Origin: Rathayibacter agropyri
GTDB lineage: Bacteria > Actinomycetota > Actinomycetes > Actinomycetales > Microbacteriaceae
Assembly: GCF_013249015.1 (NCBI RefSeq)
Contig: NZ_JABRPL010000002.1
Location: 186,001-250,000, forward strand
DNA: 64,000 bases
Direction of reading: 5' to 3'
The notes under the pieces were generated by a model, which searched no databases, was not told the DNA's origin, and was given only the letters and a program-made list of their open reading frames with translations. Shown here in pieces: positions 56,513 to 64,000 of the stretch; the first letter of the stretch is position 1, and each line of letters begins with the position of its first letter. The position numbers were made by a program, and so were the translations under genes.

Positions 56513-57703
56513 ATGTCCCTGACCCCCACTCGCGCCGACAAGTTCTCGTTCGGCCTCTGGACCATCGGCTACAACGGGACAGACCCGTTCGGTGGCCCGA
56601 CCCGCGAGCCGCTGGACGTCGTGCACGCGGTCGAGAAGCTCGACGAACTCGGTGCCTACGGCCTCACCTTCCACGACGACGACCTGTTCGCCTTCGGCTC
56701 GACCGACGCCGAGCGCCAGACTCAGATCGACCGCCTCAAGGGCGCGCTGGAGTCGACCGGGCTCGTCGTCCCGATGGTCACCACCAACCTCTTCAGCGCC
56801 CCGGTCTTCAAAGACGGCGGCTTCACCTCGAACGACCGCGACGTCCGCCGCTTCGCGCTGCGCAAGGTCCTGCGCAACATCGACCTGGCCGCCGAGCTGG
56901 GCGCCCAGACCTTCGTGATGTGGGGTGGCCGCGAGGGCGCCGAGTACGACTCCGCGAAGGACATCCGCGCGGCGCTCGAGCGTTACCGTGAGGCCGTCAA
57001 CCTGCTCGGCGACTACGTCACCGACAAGGGTTACGACATCCGATTTGCGATCGAGCCCAAGCCCAACGAGCCCCGCGGCGACATCCTCCTGCCGACGCTG
57101 GGCCACGCGATCGCGTTCATCGACTCCCTCGAGCGCCCGGAACTCGTCGGCGTGAACCCCGAGGTCGGCCACGAGCAGATGGCGGGCCTGAACTTCGCGG
57201 CCGGCATCGCCCAGGCGCTGTACCACGGCAAGCTCTTCCACATCGACCTCAACGGCCAGCGCGGCATCAAGTACGACCAGGACCTCGTCTTCGGACACGG
57301 CGACCTGCACAACGCGTTCGCGCTCGTCGACCTGCTCGAGAACGGCGGCCCCGGCGGCGTCCCCGCCTATGACGGCCCGCGCCACTTCGATTACAAGCCC
57401 TCGCGCACCGAGGACGAGACCGGAGTGTGGGACTCGGCCGCCGCAAACATGCACACCTATCTGCTGCTTAAGGAGCGCGCCGCGGCCTTCCGCGCCGACC
57501 CCGAGGTCCAGGAGGCGCTCGCCGCCGCCAAGGTCGCCGAACTGTCCACCCCGACGCTCAACGAGGGCGAGTCGTACGACGACCTGCTCGCCGACACCGC
57601 CGCCTACGAGTCCTTCGACACAGACGCCTACCTAGGCGGCAAGGGCTTCGGCTTCGTGCGCCTCCAGCAACTGGCCACCGAGCACCTCCTCGGCGCCCGC
57701 TAA
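56513..57703 (+). CDS. xylA: Xylose isomerase
   Basis: 396 residues, the length of class I actinobacterial enzymes. It converts D-xylose to D-xylulose with two divalent metals. The catalytic His is in [11 protein letters not shown], metal ligands are in [11 protein letters not shown] and in [16 protein letters not shown], and the end has [24 protein letters not shown] precedes ATG 56513. A palindromic repeat and xylB follow. Confidence 0.97.
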   Translation: MSLTPTRADKFSFGLWTIGYNGTDPFGGPTREPLDVVHAVEKLDELGAYGLTFHDDDLFAFGSTDAERQTQIDRLKGALESTGLVVPMVTTNLFSAPVFKDGGFTSNDRDVRRFALRKVLRNIDLAAELGAQTFVMWGGREGAEYDSAKDIRAALERYREAVNLLGDYVTDKGYDIRFAIEPKPNEPRGDILLPTLGHAIAFIDSLERPELVGVNPEVGHEQMAGLNFAAGIAQALYHGKLFHIDLNGQRGIKYDQDLVFGHGDLHNAFALVDLLENGGPGGVPAYDGPRHFDYKPSRTEDETGVWDSAAANMHTYLLLKERAAAFRADPEVQEALAAAKVAELSTPTLNEGESYDDLLADTAAYESFDTDAYLGGKGFGFVRLQQLATEHLLGAR

Positions 57704-57716
57704 CACCCCCTCATCT

Positions 57717-57783
57717 CGCGAAATGTCGCGAGATCCCCTGAAACGGACGAGATTCCCTGCCGCGGCACGGGATCTCGTCCGTT
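57717..57783. repeat. Palindromic intergenic repeat, copy B
   Basis: It begins with CGCGAAATGTCGCGA, identical over 15 bp to the outer arm of the copy at 11691. It continues with an inverted repeat (AACGGACGAGAT-T-CCC with GGGATCTCGTCCGTT) around TGCCGCGGCA. It lies 14 bp after the xylA stop, as copy A lies 20 bp after the acsA stop. Confidence 0.75.
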
Positions 57784-57852
57784 CTCCTGCATCTCGGCGG
57801 AGTCGACTCCGCCCAGACGGCCGCAATCGGACACGAACGGAAGGTGACAGCG

Positions 57853-59238
57853 ATGACGCTTGTCGCAGGAGTCGACTCATCGACCCAGAGCTGCAAGGTG
57901 GTCGTCCGCGACCTCGACACCGGCGCCGTCGTGCGCACCGGACGGGCCAGCCACCCCGATGGCACCGAGGTCGATCCGGCCGCATGGTGGGAGGCGCTGC
58001 AACGGGCACTCGCTGACGCCGGCGGACTCGATGACGTCGCCGCGATCTCACTCGGCGGGCAGCAGCACGGCATGGTCGTCCTCGACGGCGAGGGGCACGT
58101 CATCCGCCCCGCCCTGCTCTGGAACGACACCCGCAGCGCCCCCGCGGCAGCCGCACTGATCGAGGAGCTCGGCGCCCAGGCGTGGGCTCAGCGCACCGGA
58201 TCGGTGCCCGTCGCCTCCTTCACCGCCACGAAGCTGCGCTGGCTGCGCGACGCCGAGCCCGAGAACGCGAGCCGCGTCGCCGCCGTCGCGCTCCCGCACG
58301 ACTGGCTGACCTGGCGCCTGCTCGGCTACGGCCCCGACTCCGCTCGAGGACCGCGGCTCGACGCGCTGACCACCGACCGCTCTGACGCCTCCGGCACCTC
58401 CTACTGGGGCGCCGACGGCTACGACCTCGACCTGCTCGAGCGCGCGCTCGGCCACCGTCCGCTGCTCCCCCGCGTGCTCGGCCCGTCGGAGGAAGCTGGC
58501 CGGACCGAAACTGGCGTCGTCGTCGGACCCGGCGCGGGCGACAACGCGGGCGCCGCGCTCGGGCTTGGCGCGGGCCCTGGAGATGTGGTCGTCAGCATCG
58601 GCACAAGCGGCACCGTCTTCGCGGTGACGGACGACCCGGTGCGTGACGCCTCCGGAACCGTGGCCGGCTTCGCCGACGCGAGCGGACGCTTCCTGCCGCT
58701 CGTCGCGACACTGAATGCGGCGCGCGTGCTGGCCTCGACCGCGACGCTGCTGGGCTGCGACTTCGACGAGTTCGCCGCCCTGGCCCTCGAGGCGGAGCCC
58801 GGAGCGGGCGGACTCGTGCTCGTTCCCTACTTCGAGGGCGAGCGCACCCCGAACCTGCCCGACGCGACGGCGAGCCTGCACGGGATGACCATTGCGTCGA
58901 CCACGCGGCCGAACCTGGCGCGGGCAGCGATTGAGGGGATGCTCTGCGGTCTCGCGGACGGTCTCGACGCAGTGCGCGCACAGGGCGTCCAGGCGCGTCG
59001 CATCCTGCTGATCGGCGGTGCCGCCCAGAACCGTGCGGTGCAGTTGTCGGCCTCGCAGGTGTTCGACGCGCCCGTGGTGGTGCCGACGCCCGGCGAGTAC
59101 GTCGCCGACGGTGCCGCCGTGCAGGCCGCGTGGGCGCTGACCGGCTCGCGTCCGACGTGGACGGTCACCTCGGTTGCCGAGCCTGCGCCGGATTACCGAG
59201 CGGTCATCCGCTCGCAGTACGCCGCCGCCCGGAGCTGA
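57853..59238 (+). CDS. xylB: Xylulokinase
   Basis: 461 residues. It phosphorylates D-xylulose to xylulose 5-phosphate. FGGY-kinase motifs are present: [58 protein letters not shown] and [23 protein letters not shown] 57853 fits the AAGG spacing; GTG 57844 is an alternative. It follows xylA across the palindromic repeat, so one transcript with partial attenuation is likely. Confidence 0.95.
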   Translation: MTLVAGVDSSTQSCKVVVRDLDTGAVVRTGRASHPDGTEVDPAAWWEALQRALADAGGLDDVAAISLGGQQHGMVVLDGEGHVIRPALLWNDTRSAPAAAALIEELGAQAWAQRTGSVPVASFTATKLRWLRDAEPENASRVAAVALPHDWLTWRLLGYGPDSARGPRLDALTTDRSDASGTSYWGADGYDLDLLERALGHRPLLPRVLGPSEEAGRTETGVVVGPGAGDNAGAALGLGAGPGDVVVSIGTSGTVFAVTDDPVRDASGTVAGFADASGRFLPLVATLNAARVLASTATLLGCDFDEFAALALEAEPGAGGLVLVPYFEGERTPNLPDATASLHGMTIASTTRPNLARAAIEGMLCGLADGLDAVRAQGVQARRILLIGGAAQNRAVQLSASQVFDAPVVVPTPGEYVADGAAVQAAWALTGSRPTWTVTSVAEPAPDYRAVIRSQYAAARS

Positions 59239-59240
59239 CG

Positions 59241-59272
59241 CCTGTCTCTCGCGACAGCTCGCGAGAGACAGG
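59241..59272. terminator. Terminator between convergent xylB and the ProX/ProW gene
   Basis: A perfect 14-bp stem CCTGTCTCTCGCGA with its complement and a 4-base loop, starting 2 bp after xylB and ending just before the ProWX stop. It shares the TCGCGA-rich style of the repeats at 11691 and 57717. Confidence 0.8.
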
Positions 59273-59277
59273 ACAGG

Positions 59278-61038
59278 TCACGACGTGAGCGAGTCGACGT
59301 AGTCGCGGTGCTCCCCCTCCCAGCGGGTGAGCGCGGCAGCTCGGTCACCCCTGCCGGCGTTAAACAGGGCGTTCTCGAGGGAGGAGAGCGTCGCCGTGTC
59401 CATGCGGAAGTTGCGGATCCAGCGGCTCATCGTCGGGTAGTTGGCATCGAACGACGCCGAGCCGAACGAGTGCAGGCTCTCCGCCTTGCCGAGCAGGCCC
59501 TTCGGGTCTGCGAGATTCTTCAGCGCAAAAACGTCGTACGCCCAGTGCGGGCGCCACAGCGTGACGGCGATGTTCTCGCCAGCGTGGATCGCGTTCGACA
59601 GCTCCTGCAGCATCGCCGGCGTTGAGGACGTCAGGTAGTCCATCTTCTCCAGCCCGTAGCCCGGGATGACGGCCTCGGTCATCGTCCGGTTCAGGCCAGA
59701 GCCCGGCTCGATGCCGACGAGACGGTTCCCGACAACGCCCGGGTTCGCCGCGAGCTCCTCCAGGGAGTTGATCGGGGCGTCCTCGTTCACCGCGACGGTG
59801 AGCTTCGCCTCGTCGTTCCAGGCACCGAGATCGATGATCGAGTCGCCGTGCTTCTCCACATAGCTCGCGTGTGTCACCGGGAGCCAGGTGTCGAGGGCGA
59901 GGTCGTAGTCACCGGTCGAGAGGCCCTGGAAGCCGGGCGCGACATCGGAGTTCTGCAGGGTGACGACGTAGCCCTTCGCCTCGAGCACCGACTCCCAGAG
60001 CGCCGAGACGGCGATGCCCTCGTCCCAGCCCTGGAACACGGCGATGGTGACGTCGGTGCGGTCGCCGTTGTCAACCGAGGCCGCAGCCGGCGGAACGACC
60101 AACGTCGCGGCGCCGAGCGAGGCGACCAGGCCGATCGAGACGACGCCCACGGCCGCGCGAGTCGCGATCACGGCGCGCCGATCATGGGCTCGGGCGAGGC
60201 GGGCAGGCGACGGACTGCCCAGCGCTCCGGTCATCCGGTCGAGGATCACGGCCAGGATGACCACGGCGATCCCGGCCTCGAAGCCGAGCGCGATGTCGAT
60301 CCGGTTGAGGCTCGCGACTACATCTCCCCCCAGTCCCCCGGCGCCGACCATTCCCGCGATGACGACCATCGACAGCGACAGCATGATGACCTGATTGAGT
60401 CCCGCCAGGATCGACGGCAGTGCCAGCGGCAATTGGATCTGCCGAAGAATGCGCCACTTCGACGAGCCGAACGACTCCCCTGCCTCGACCAGCTCCGGGT
60501 CGACGCCGCGGATGCCCAGCTCAGTCAGGCGCACGCCCGGCGCCATCGCGAAGACGATCGTCGCGACGATCCCCGGCACGACTCCGACGCGGAACAGGAT
60601 TAGCGCGGGAATCAGGTACACGAAGGCCGGCATCGTCTGCATCAGGTCGAGAACGGGCCGGATGACGGCCGACGCCGTCCGGTTGCGGGCGGCGAGCACG
60701 CCCAGCGGCACGCTGAGGGCGATCGCGAGGACGGAGGAGACGAGCACCAGCGCGAGCGAGTCCATCGCGTTATCCCACTGGTCGACCCCGACGATCACCA
60801 GGAGGCCGACGGCCGTCCCGATCGCGAGGAGCCAGCCGCGGACGGCATAGGCGAGCACGGCGATGAAGGCGACGATCACCCAGAAGGGCGGTGTGGCGAG
60901 CACGAGGTCGACGCCGGAGTAGAGCCCGCCGAAGACGGTGCGGAGCACGTCGAAGAACGGCTGGAACGTGTGGGTGAGCAGGCTGACAGCACCCTCCGCC
61001 GCGGCCCCGAGCGGGAGGCGGAAACCAAGGCCGGTCAT
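59278..61038 (-). CDS. Glycine betaine/proline ABC transporter: permease fused to substrate-binding domain (ProW-ProX)
   Basis: 586 residues. The N-terminal ~280 residues form a ProW-type permease with six or more helices and the EAA loop EAGESFGSSKWRILRQIQLPLALPS. The last ~280 residues form an OpuAC/ProX-type binding domain (VTIAVFQGWDEGIAVSALWES ... LALDTWLPVTHASYVEKHG ... VTLWRPHWAYDVF). The aromatic residues of the binding site (Trp-Leu-Pro; WRPHWAY) are kept. The ATG at 61038 overlaps the proV stop as ATGA. It imports osmoprotectants such as glycine betaine or proline betaine. Confidence 0.93.
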   Translation of the reverse strand: MTGLGFRLPLGAAAEGAVSLLTHTFQPFFDVLRTVFGGLYSGVDLVLATPPFWVIVAFIAVLAYAVRGWLLAIGTAVGLLVIVGVDQWDNAMDSLALVLVSSVLAIALSVPLGVLAARNRTASAVIRPVLDLMQTMPAFVYLIPALILFRVGVVPGIVATIVFAMAPGVRLTELGIRGVDPELVEAGESFGSSKWRILRQIQLPLALPSILAGLNQVIMLSLSMVVIAGMVGAGGLGGDVVASLNRIDIALGFEAGIAVVILAVILDRMTGALGSPSPARLARAHDRRAVIATRAAVGVVSIGLVASLGAATLVVPPAAASVDNGDRTDVTIAVFQGWDEGIAVSALWESVLEAKGYVVTLQNSDVAPGFQGLSTGDYDLALDTWLPVTHASYVEKHGDSIIDLGAWNDEAKLTVAVNEDAPINSLEELAANPGVVGNRLVGIEPGSGLNRTMTEAVIPGYGLEKMDYLTSSTPAMLQELSNAIHAGENIAVTLWRPHWAYDVFALKNLADPKGLLGKAESLHSFGSASFDANYPTMSRWIRNFRMDTATLSSLENALFNAGRGDRAAALTRWEGEHRDYVDSLTS

Positions 61039-62375
61039 CGAATTCCCCCCTCTGTCGCGAGCAGCGCATCGTCCACGGGTCCGCCCGTGGCACGCAGAGT
61101 CGCGGTGACGAGGTCGATCGGGAGCGTCGCCTGCGGCTCGACGACCGGCTGCTCGCCCGTCTGCACATTGCCGAGCGCGGCGAGCAGGGTCACCCGCGGG
61201 ATCGCGCCGAGCAGCCGCCCCTCCGCGTCGATGACCGCGACCGGCAGAGCCGACTCGACGGCCGGTTCGATGACCTCGTGCAGCGCGGTGTCCGGAGCGA
61301 CGGTGACGACGTCGGAGACCAGCACGGCCGAGAGGTCGCTCACCCCGAGGCGGACCTGCTCAATGACGTCGCTGTCGCGGACCGTCCCGAGCAGTCGGCG
61401 GCCACTGCCCACCACGAACGCCGCCGACGTCTGTAGATCTCGCATGCTGCGCAGGGCTGCGCGCGGTCCCGCGGAGAGCGTCACCACCGAGCGCGCCGGC
61501 TCCATCACGGCCGCGGCGGTGAGCACACGGGCGCGGTCCACGTCCTGCACGAACTGCGCGACGTAGTCGGTGGCCGGATCGGTGAGGATCTCCTCCGGCG
61601 TGCCGATCTGGACGATGCGGCCGTCACGCATCACGGCGATGCGGTCACCGAGGAACATCGCCTCGTTGAGATCGTGCGTAATGAACACGATCGTCTTGCC
61701 GAGCTCGTGTTGCAGCTCGATGAGCTGCTCCTGCATCTCACGGCGGATCAGCGGGTCGAGCGCCGAGAACGCCTCGTCCATCAGAACGATCCCGGTGTCG
61801 GCGGCGAGGGCGCGAGCGAGGCCGACGCGCTGGCGCATGCCTCCCGAGAGCTGGTCGGGCGTCTTCTCGTGCCAGCCGGCGAGGCCGGCGCGCTCCACGG
61901 CGAGCAGGGCGCGCTCGCGGCGCTCGGCAGGAGGCACGCCCTGGATCTCGAGCGGATACGCGACGTTGTCGAGCACCGTGCGGTGCGGGAGTAGCGCGAA
62001 GTGCTGGAAGACCATCGAAACCGACGAGCGGCGGACGCGTCGCAGCTCCGCCGCGGGGACACCGGTAATGGTGCTGCCCTCGATGAAGACCTCGCCGGCC
62101 GTCGGCTCTTGGAGACCGTTGAGCATGCGAATGAGCGTGGACTTGCCCGAGCCGGAAAGGCCCATGACGACGAAGATCTCGCCGCGGCGCACCGAGAAGG
62201 AGGCGTCGATCACGGCCGCCGTGGCGTGGTCGAGTTCAGCGCGATCGGCGCCCGCGCGCAGGCGACGCACCGCCTCGTCGGGCTTGCGGCCGAACACCTT
62301 GAAGAGGCCGCGGGCTTCGAGAGCGACGCCCGCCTCGCTCCGCGGCTCACTGAGGATCTGCTGGTTCTGCTGCAC
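61035..62375 (-). CDS. proV: Glycine betaine/proline ABC transporter ATP-binding protein
   Basis: 446 residues from the GTG at 62375, with GGAG 5 nt upstream. ABC motifs are complete: Walker A MGLSGSGKSTLIRML, Q-loop VFQHFALLPHRTV, signature LSGGMRQRVGLARAL, Walker B GIVLMDEAFSALDPL, and H-loop ITHDL. The C-terminal part carries two CBS domains (VSDVVTVAPDTALHEVI ... VAVIDAEGRLLGAIPRVTLL), which sense ionic strength or nucleotide. It is coupled to the fused permease/binding protein. The frame extends upstream, but the ribosome binding site and homology favour 62375. Confidence 0.93.
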   Translation of the reverse strand: MQQNQQILSEPRSEAGVALEARGLFKVFGRKPDEAVRRLRAGADRAELDHATAAVIDASFSVRRGEIFVVMGLSGSGKSTLIRMLNGLQEPTAGEVFIEGSTITGVPAAELRRVRRSSVSMVFQHFALLPHRTVLDNVAYPLEIQGVPPAERRERALLAVERAGLAGWHEKTPDQLSGGMRQRVGLARALAADTGIVLMDEAFSALDPLIRREMQEQLIELQHELGKTIVFITHDLNEAMFLGDRIAVMRDGRIVQIGTPEEILTDPATDYVAQFVQDVDRARVLTAAAVMEPARSVVTLSAGPRAALRSMRDLQTSAAFVVGSGRRLLGTVRDSDVIEQVRLGVSDLSAVLVSDVVTVAPDTALHEVIEPAVESALPVAVIDAEGRLLGAIPRVTLLAALGNVQTGEQPVVEPQATLPIDLVTATLRATGGPVDDALLATEGGIR

Positions 62376-62788
62376 GTACGCTCCGTCGGCGCACAGGGGT
62401 GACGCCCTGCGCTCATCTCGTGGTACCGGGTCGGGAGCGTGGGACAGTCGTCCGTCGAGCCTCTTGGGGCGCCCCGCCGCTCTGCGCGGCAGGGGTGGAG
62501 GCGATCCTCGTGCGTCCGAGGCGGCCTTGGGGCCGCCTCCACTCCCGTTGACCGTACGCTCGCGGTGCGTCGTGGGGACGCCGTGCAAGCGCGGACCGGT
62601 TCATCGGGGTCCGTCAGGACCGCCGTCCACGGTAGCCGCCGAGTCGGCAGTCGGCAAACGTCAGCCGAATGCCGGGCGGCGCGTGCGGCAGCGAAGTCGT
62701 GGGGAACCGCTGGCTAGAGCAGGTTTTCCCCGTGGCGCGGCATCACCATCCGAGTGGCGCGAAGGGCCGCACCCACGAGGCTGCCGGC
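62376..62788. other. Long leader/intergenic region upstream of proV
   Basis: About 410 bp with no supported gene. Read on the minus strand it contains several GC-rich hairpins, the clearest at 62518-62539 (GAGGCGGCC/GGCCGCCTC), and a G-rich stretch near 62480. It must hold the proV promoter and may hold a structured leader; I could not match it to a known riboswitch. Confidence 0.4.
62518..62539. other. Hairpin in the proV leader
   Basis: A perfect 9-bp stem GAGGCGGCC/GGCCGCCTC with a 4-base loop, 143 bp before the proV start. Confidence 0.5.
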
Positions 62789-63133
62789 TCAGGACGTGAT
62801 GTCGCCCGTGGGGCCGGACGGGGCCATCGCGCCGACTCCGCTCACCGGCTCACCCTGCCAGGACACGAGCGTCCACCGAGTCCCCGACCCTTCTAGCACT
62901 ACGACGCCCGTGTTGTCGAGCGGAAGGGCGGCGGCGAGCGGAGCGGCACTCTCGTGGGTGCGGCGCATGGTCGAGACGAGGAGGGCGCCAATTCCCTCCT
63001 CGGCGAGCAGAGCGGGCAGTGCTTCGGCCTGGCGCCGGCCGAGGTCGGTCAGGCCCGGTCCGGGGATGCGGGTATCGAGGAGCCCGGCGACGCTGGAGGG
63101 GGTCTGGCCGTAGCGGATCAGGAGGAGGCGCAT
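62789..63133 (-). pseudogene. Degenerate histidine phosphatase (phosphoglycerate mutase family)
   Basis: 114 residues, about half the usual ~200. The N-terminus MRLLLIRYGQTPSSVAGLLDT is clear family sequence, but the catalytic RHG reads RYG. It continues to VSTMRRTHESAAPLAAAL and then runs directly into a C-terminal part (NTGVVVLE...WTLVSWQGEPVSG) that normally lies ~90 residues later. The middle, with the catalytic Glu and the second His (SHG), is missing. This looks like an in-frame deletion after loss of activity. ATG 63133 has no good ribosome binding site. Confidence 0.7.
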
Positions 63134-63266
63134 CCGCCCACGGCAACGGCCACCGGCCAGGCCGCAGCGGACGAGGCAGGCCGTTGTGCCGCTGGCGTCG
63201 ACGCTGCCACCATGAAGCGGAGGCAGCCCCGAACGAGGGGCCAGCACACGGACGGGACGGACGGAC

Positions 63267-63755
63267 ATGGTCACCGACAGCGGTTTCTCGAAGGACGAGC
63301 GTGCGGCGATGAAGGAGCGCGCGGCCGAGCTGCGGGCGGAGGCGAAGCGGCAGAAAAGCGCCGATAAGGCTGACGCCGACAAAAAGGACGCGGAGGCGGC
63401 TATCGCCGCAATGACCGACGTCGAGCGCCCGATCGCGCAGATGCTGCACGACGTCGTTGCCGAGCACGCCGCCGATCTACTGCCCAAGACCTGGTACGGC
63501 TTTCCCGCTTACGCGCGCACCGACGGCAAGGCGATCATCTTCTTCCAACCCGGCGCGAAGTTCGGCACGCGCTACTCCACCCTCGGCTTCCAGGACGGCG
63601 CGCAGCTGGACGACGGCACGATCTGGCCGACGGCCTATGCGCTCACCGCCGCCGACGACACGACCCGATCGACTGTCGTCGAGCTGGTGCGCCGAGCAGC
63701 GGGACTTCCGAAGCCCCTCGCTGAAGTGCCCGGATCGGCGCACGACACGCCGTGA
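63267..63755 (+). CDS. DUF1801-type protein
   Basis: 162 residues. The charged N-terminal helix (about 8-50, Lys/Ala/Asp-rich) is followed by the DUF1801 core: LLPKTWYGFPAYARTDGKAIIFFQPGAKFGTRYSTLGF and the TIWPTAYALT end. The function is unknown, and the family is widespread as small cytoplasmic proteins. It is followed by add 48 bp later in the same direction. Confidence 0.85.
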   Translation: MVTDSGFSKDERAAMKERAAELRAEAKRQKSADKADADKKDAEAAIAAMTDVERPIAQMLHDVVAEHAADLLPKTWYGFPAYARTDGKAIIFFQPGAKFGTRYSTLGFQDGAQLDDGTIWPTAYALTAADDTTRSTVVELVRRAAGLPKPLAEVPGSAHDTP

Positions 63756-63803
63756 GCGCGCGCTCATCCGGGCAACTCAGCGGCACTCCCCTGGAGGATT
63801 CCC

Positions 63804-64000
63804 ATGCCCCGCCCCGCCTTTCCCGCTCCGCCCAGCGCCGAGCTGCACATCCACCTTGAGGGCACTCTCGAGCCGGAGCACATCGTCGAGATTGCGAGGC
63901 GCAACGGAATCACCCTGCCGACCGAGGACCTCGACGCCCTCCGCGCCCGGTACGCGTTCACTAATCTCGCCTCGTTCCTTAAGCTGCACTACTCCAACCT
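63804..64000 (+). CDS. add: Adenosine deaminase, 5' part only
   Basis: The first 65 residues are seen; the gene runs off the right edge. LHIHLEGTLEPEHIVEIARRNGI holds the HxH zinc ligands (His, His) and the substrate-binding start of the deaminase barrel. ATG 63804 has TGGAGGATTCCC upstream. The enzyme deaminates adenosine to inosine or a close purine. Confidence 0.88.
   Translation, partial: MPRPAFPAPPSAELHIHLEGTLEPEHIVEIARRNGITLPTEDLDALRARYAFTNLASFLKLHYSN

Noticed and set aside
62376-62788. c-di-AMP (ydaO-type) riboswitch before proV
   Set aside because: The conserved blocks of that riboswitch could not be found; only unspecific GC-rich hairpins are present.

Overview
This 64-kb window is chromosomal DNA of a high-GC Gram-positive bacterium, an actinobacterium and most probably of the Microbacteriaceae. 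That placement is inference. It rests on very high GC, frequent GTG starts, many overlapping ATGA/GTGA gene junctions, a 6C small RNA, an actinobacterial Tad pilus locus, a WYL regulator, and a gene order resembling mycobacterial chromosomes (topA-holB ... tad ... acs ... ridA, DUF4177 gene, PonA2-like PBP, metallophosphoesterase). No phage, insertion sequence, CRISPR array or rRNA operon was seen.

Layout. 1-5461 (minus): a secreted TAP-type hydrolase (runs off the left edge), holB, tmk and topA in one tightly coupled cluster. 5728-5988: a small plus-strand ORF facing the Tad genes across a strong hairpin. 6061-9226 (minus): tadA, a fused TadB/TadC-like gene, a DUF4244 pilin and two TadE/TadG-like proteins, preceded by a 6C RNA gene. 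9680-15926: acetyl-CoA synthetase, RidA, a DUF4177 protein, a PASTA-bearing bifunctional PBP and a phosphoesterase. 16004-16828: tRNA-Pro(CGG) and a VanZ-like protein. 16875-23184 (minus): an exopolysaccharide operon with a priming glycosyltransferase, an unusual HprK-like/PqqD-like protein, a Wzc-type kinase, an LMW phosphatase and UDP-glucose dehydrogenase. 23309-29938 (minus): tdk, a LuxR-type regulator, an SOS-box-preceded radical SAM protein, mqo, asd and lysC. 30045-36893 (minus): recR, dnaX, ackA, pta and the SRP RNA gene.

37007-38102 holds tRNA-Ser(GGA) followed by a small accessory islet with a YefM/YoeB-type toxin-antitoxin pair (diverged antitoxin) and an orphan ORF. 38360-46350 carries a TetR regulator with its own operator, a HerA-like ATPase, a large RecB-like nuclease/helicase, an MTHFR-like protein and a PAP2 phosphatase. 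46407-59238 is a pentose/xyloside utilisation region: a ROK regulator, GH31 alpha-xylosidase, an ABC importer and a LacI regulator with recognisable operators, then xylA and xylB; a WYL regulator and a VOC protein sit between the two halves. 59278-62375 is a ProV plus fused ProW-ProX osmoprotectant importer. The right edge has a degenerate histidine phosphatase, a DUF1801 protein and the start of adenosine deaminase.

Functional themes are replication and repair (holB, tmk, topA, dnaX, recR), surface structures (Tad pilus, exopolysaccharide, PBP), acetate metabolism (acs, pta-ackA), aspartate-family amino acids (lysC-asd), and xylose catabolism in which imported xylosides are cleaved by GH31 and passed to XylA and XylB. 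Many genes start with a -10 hexamer 6-7 bases before the initiation codon, which suggests leaderless transcripts are common here. No clearly new multi-gene system is evident. The least explained items are the HprK/PqqD-like protein in the polysaccharide operon, a dispersed palindromic repeat (11691-11801 and 57717-57783), and the nuclease/helicase next to the HerA-like ATPase.
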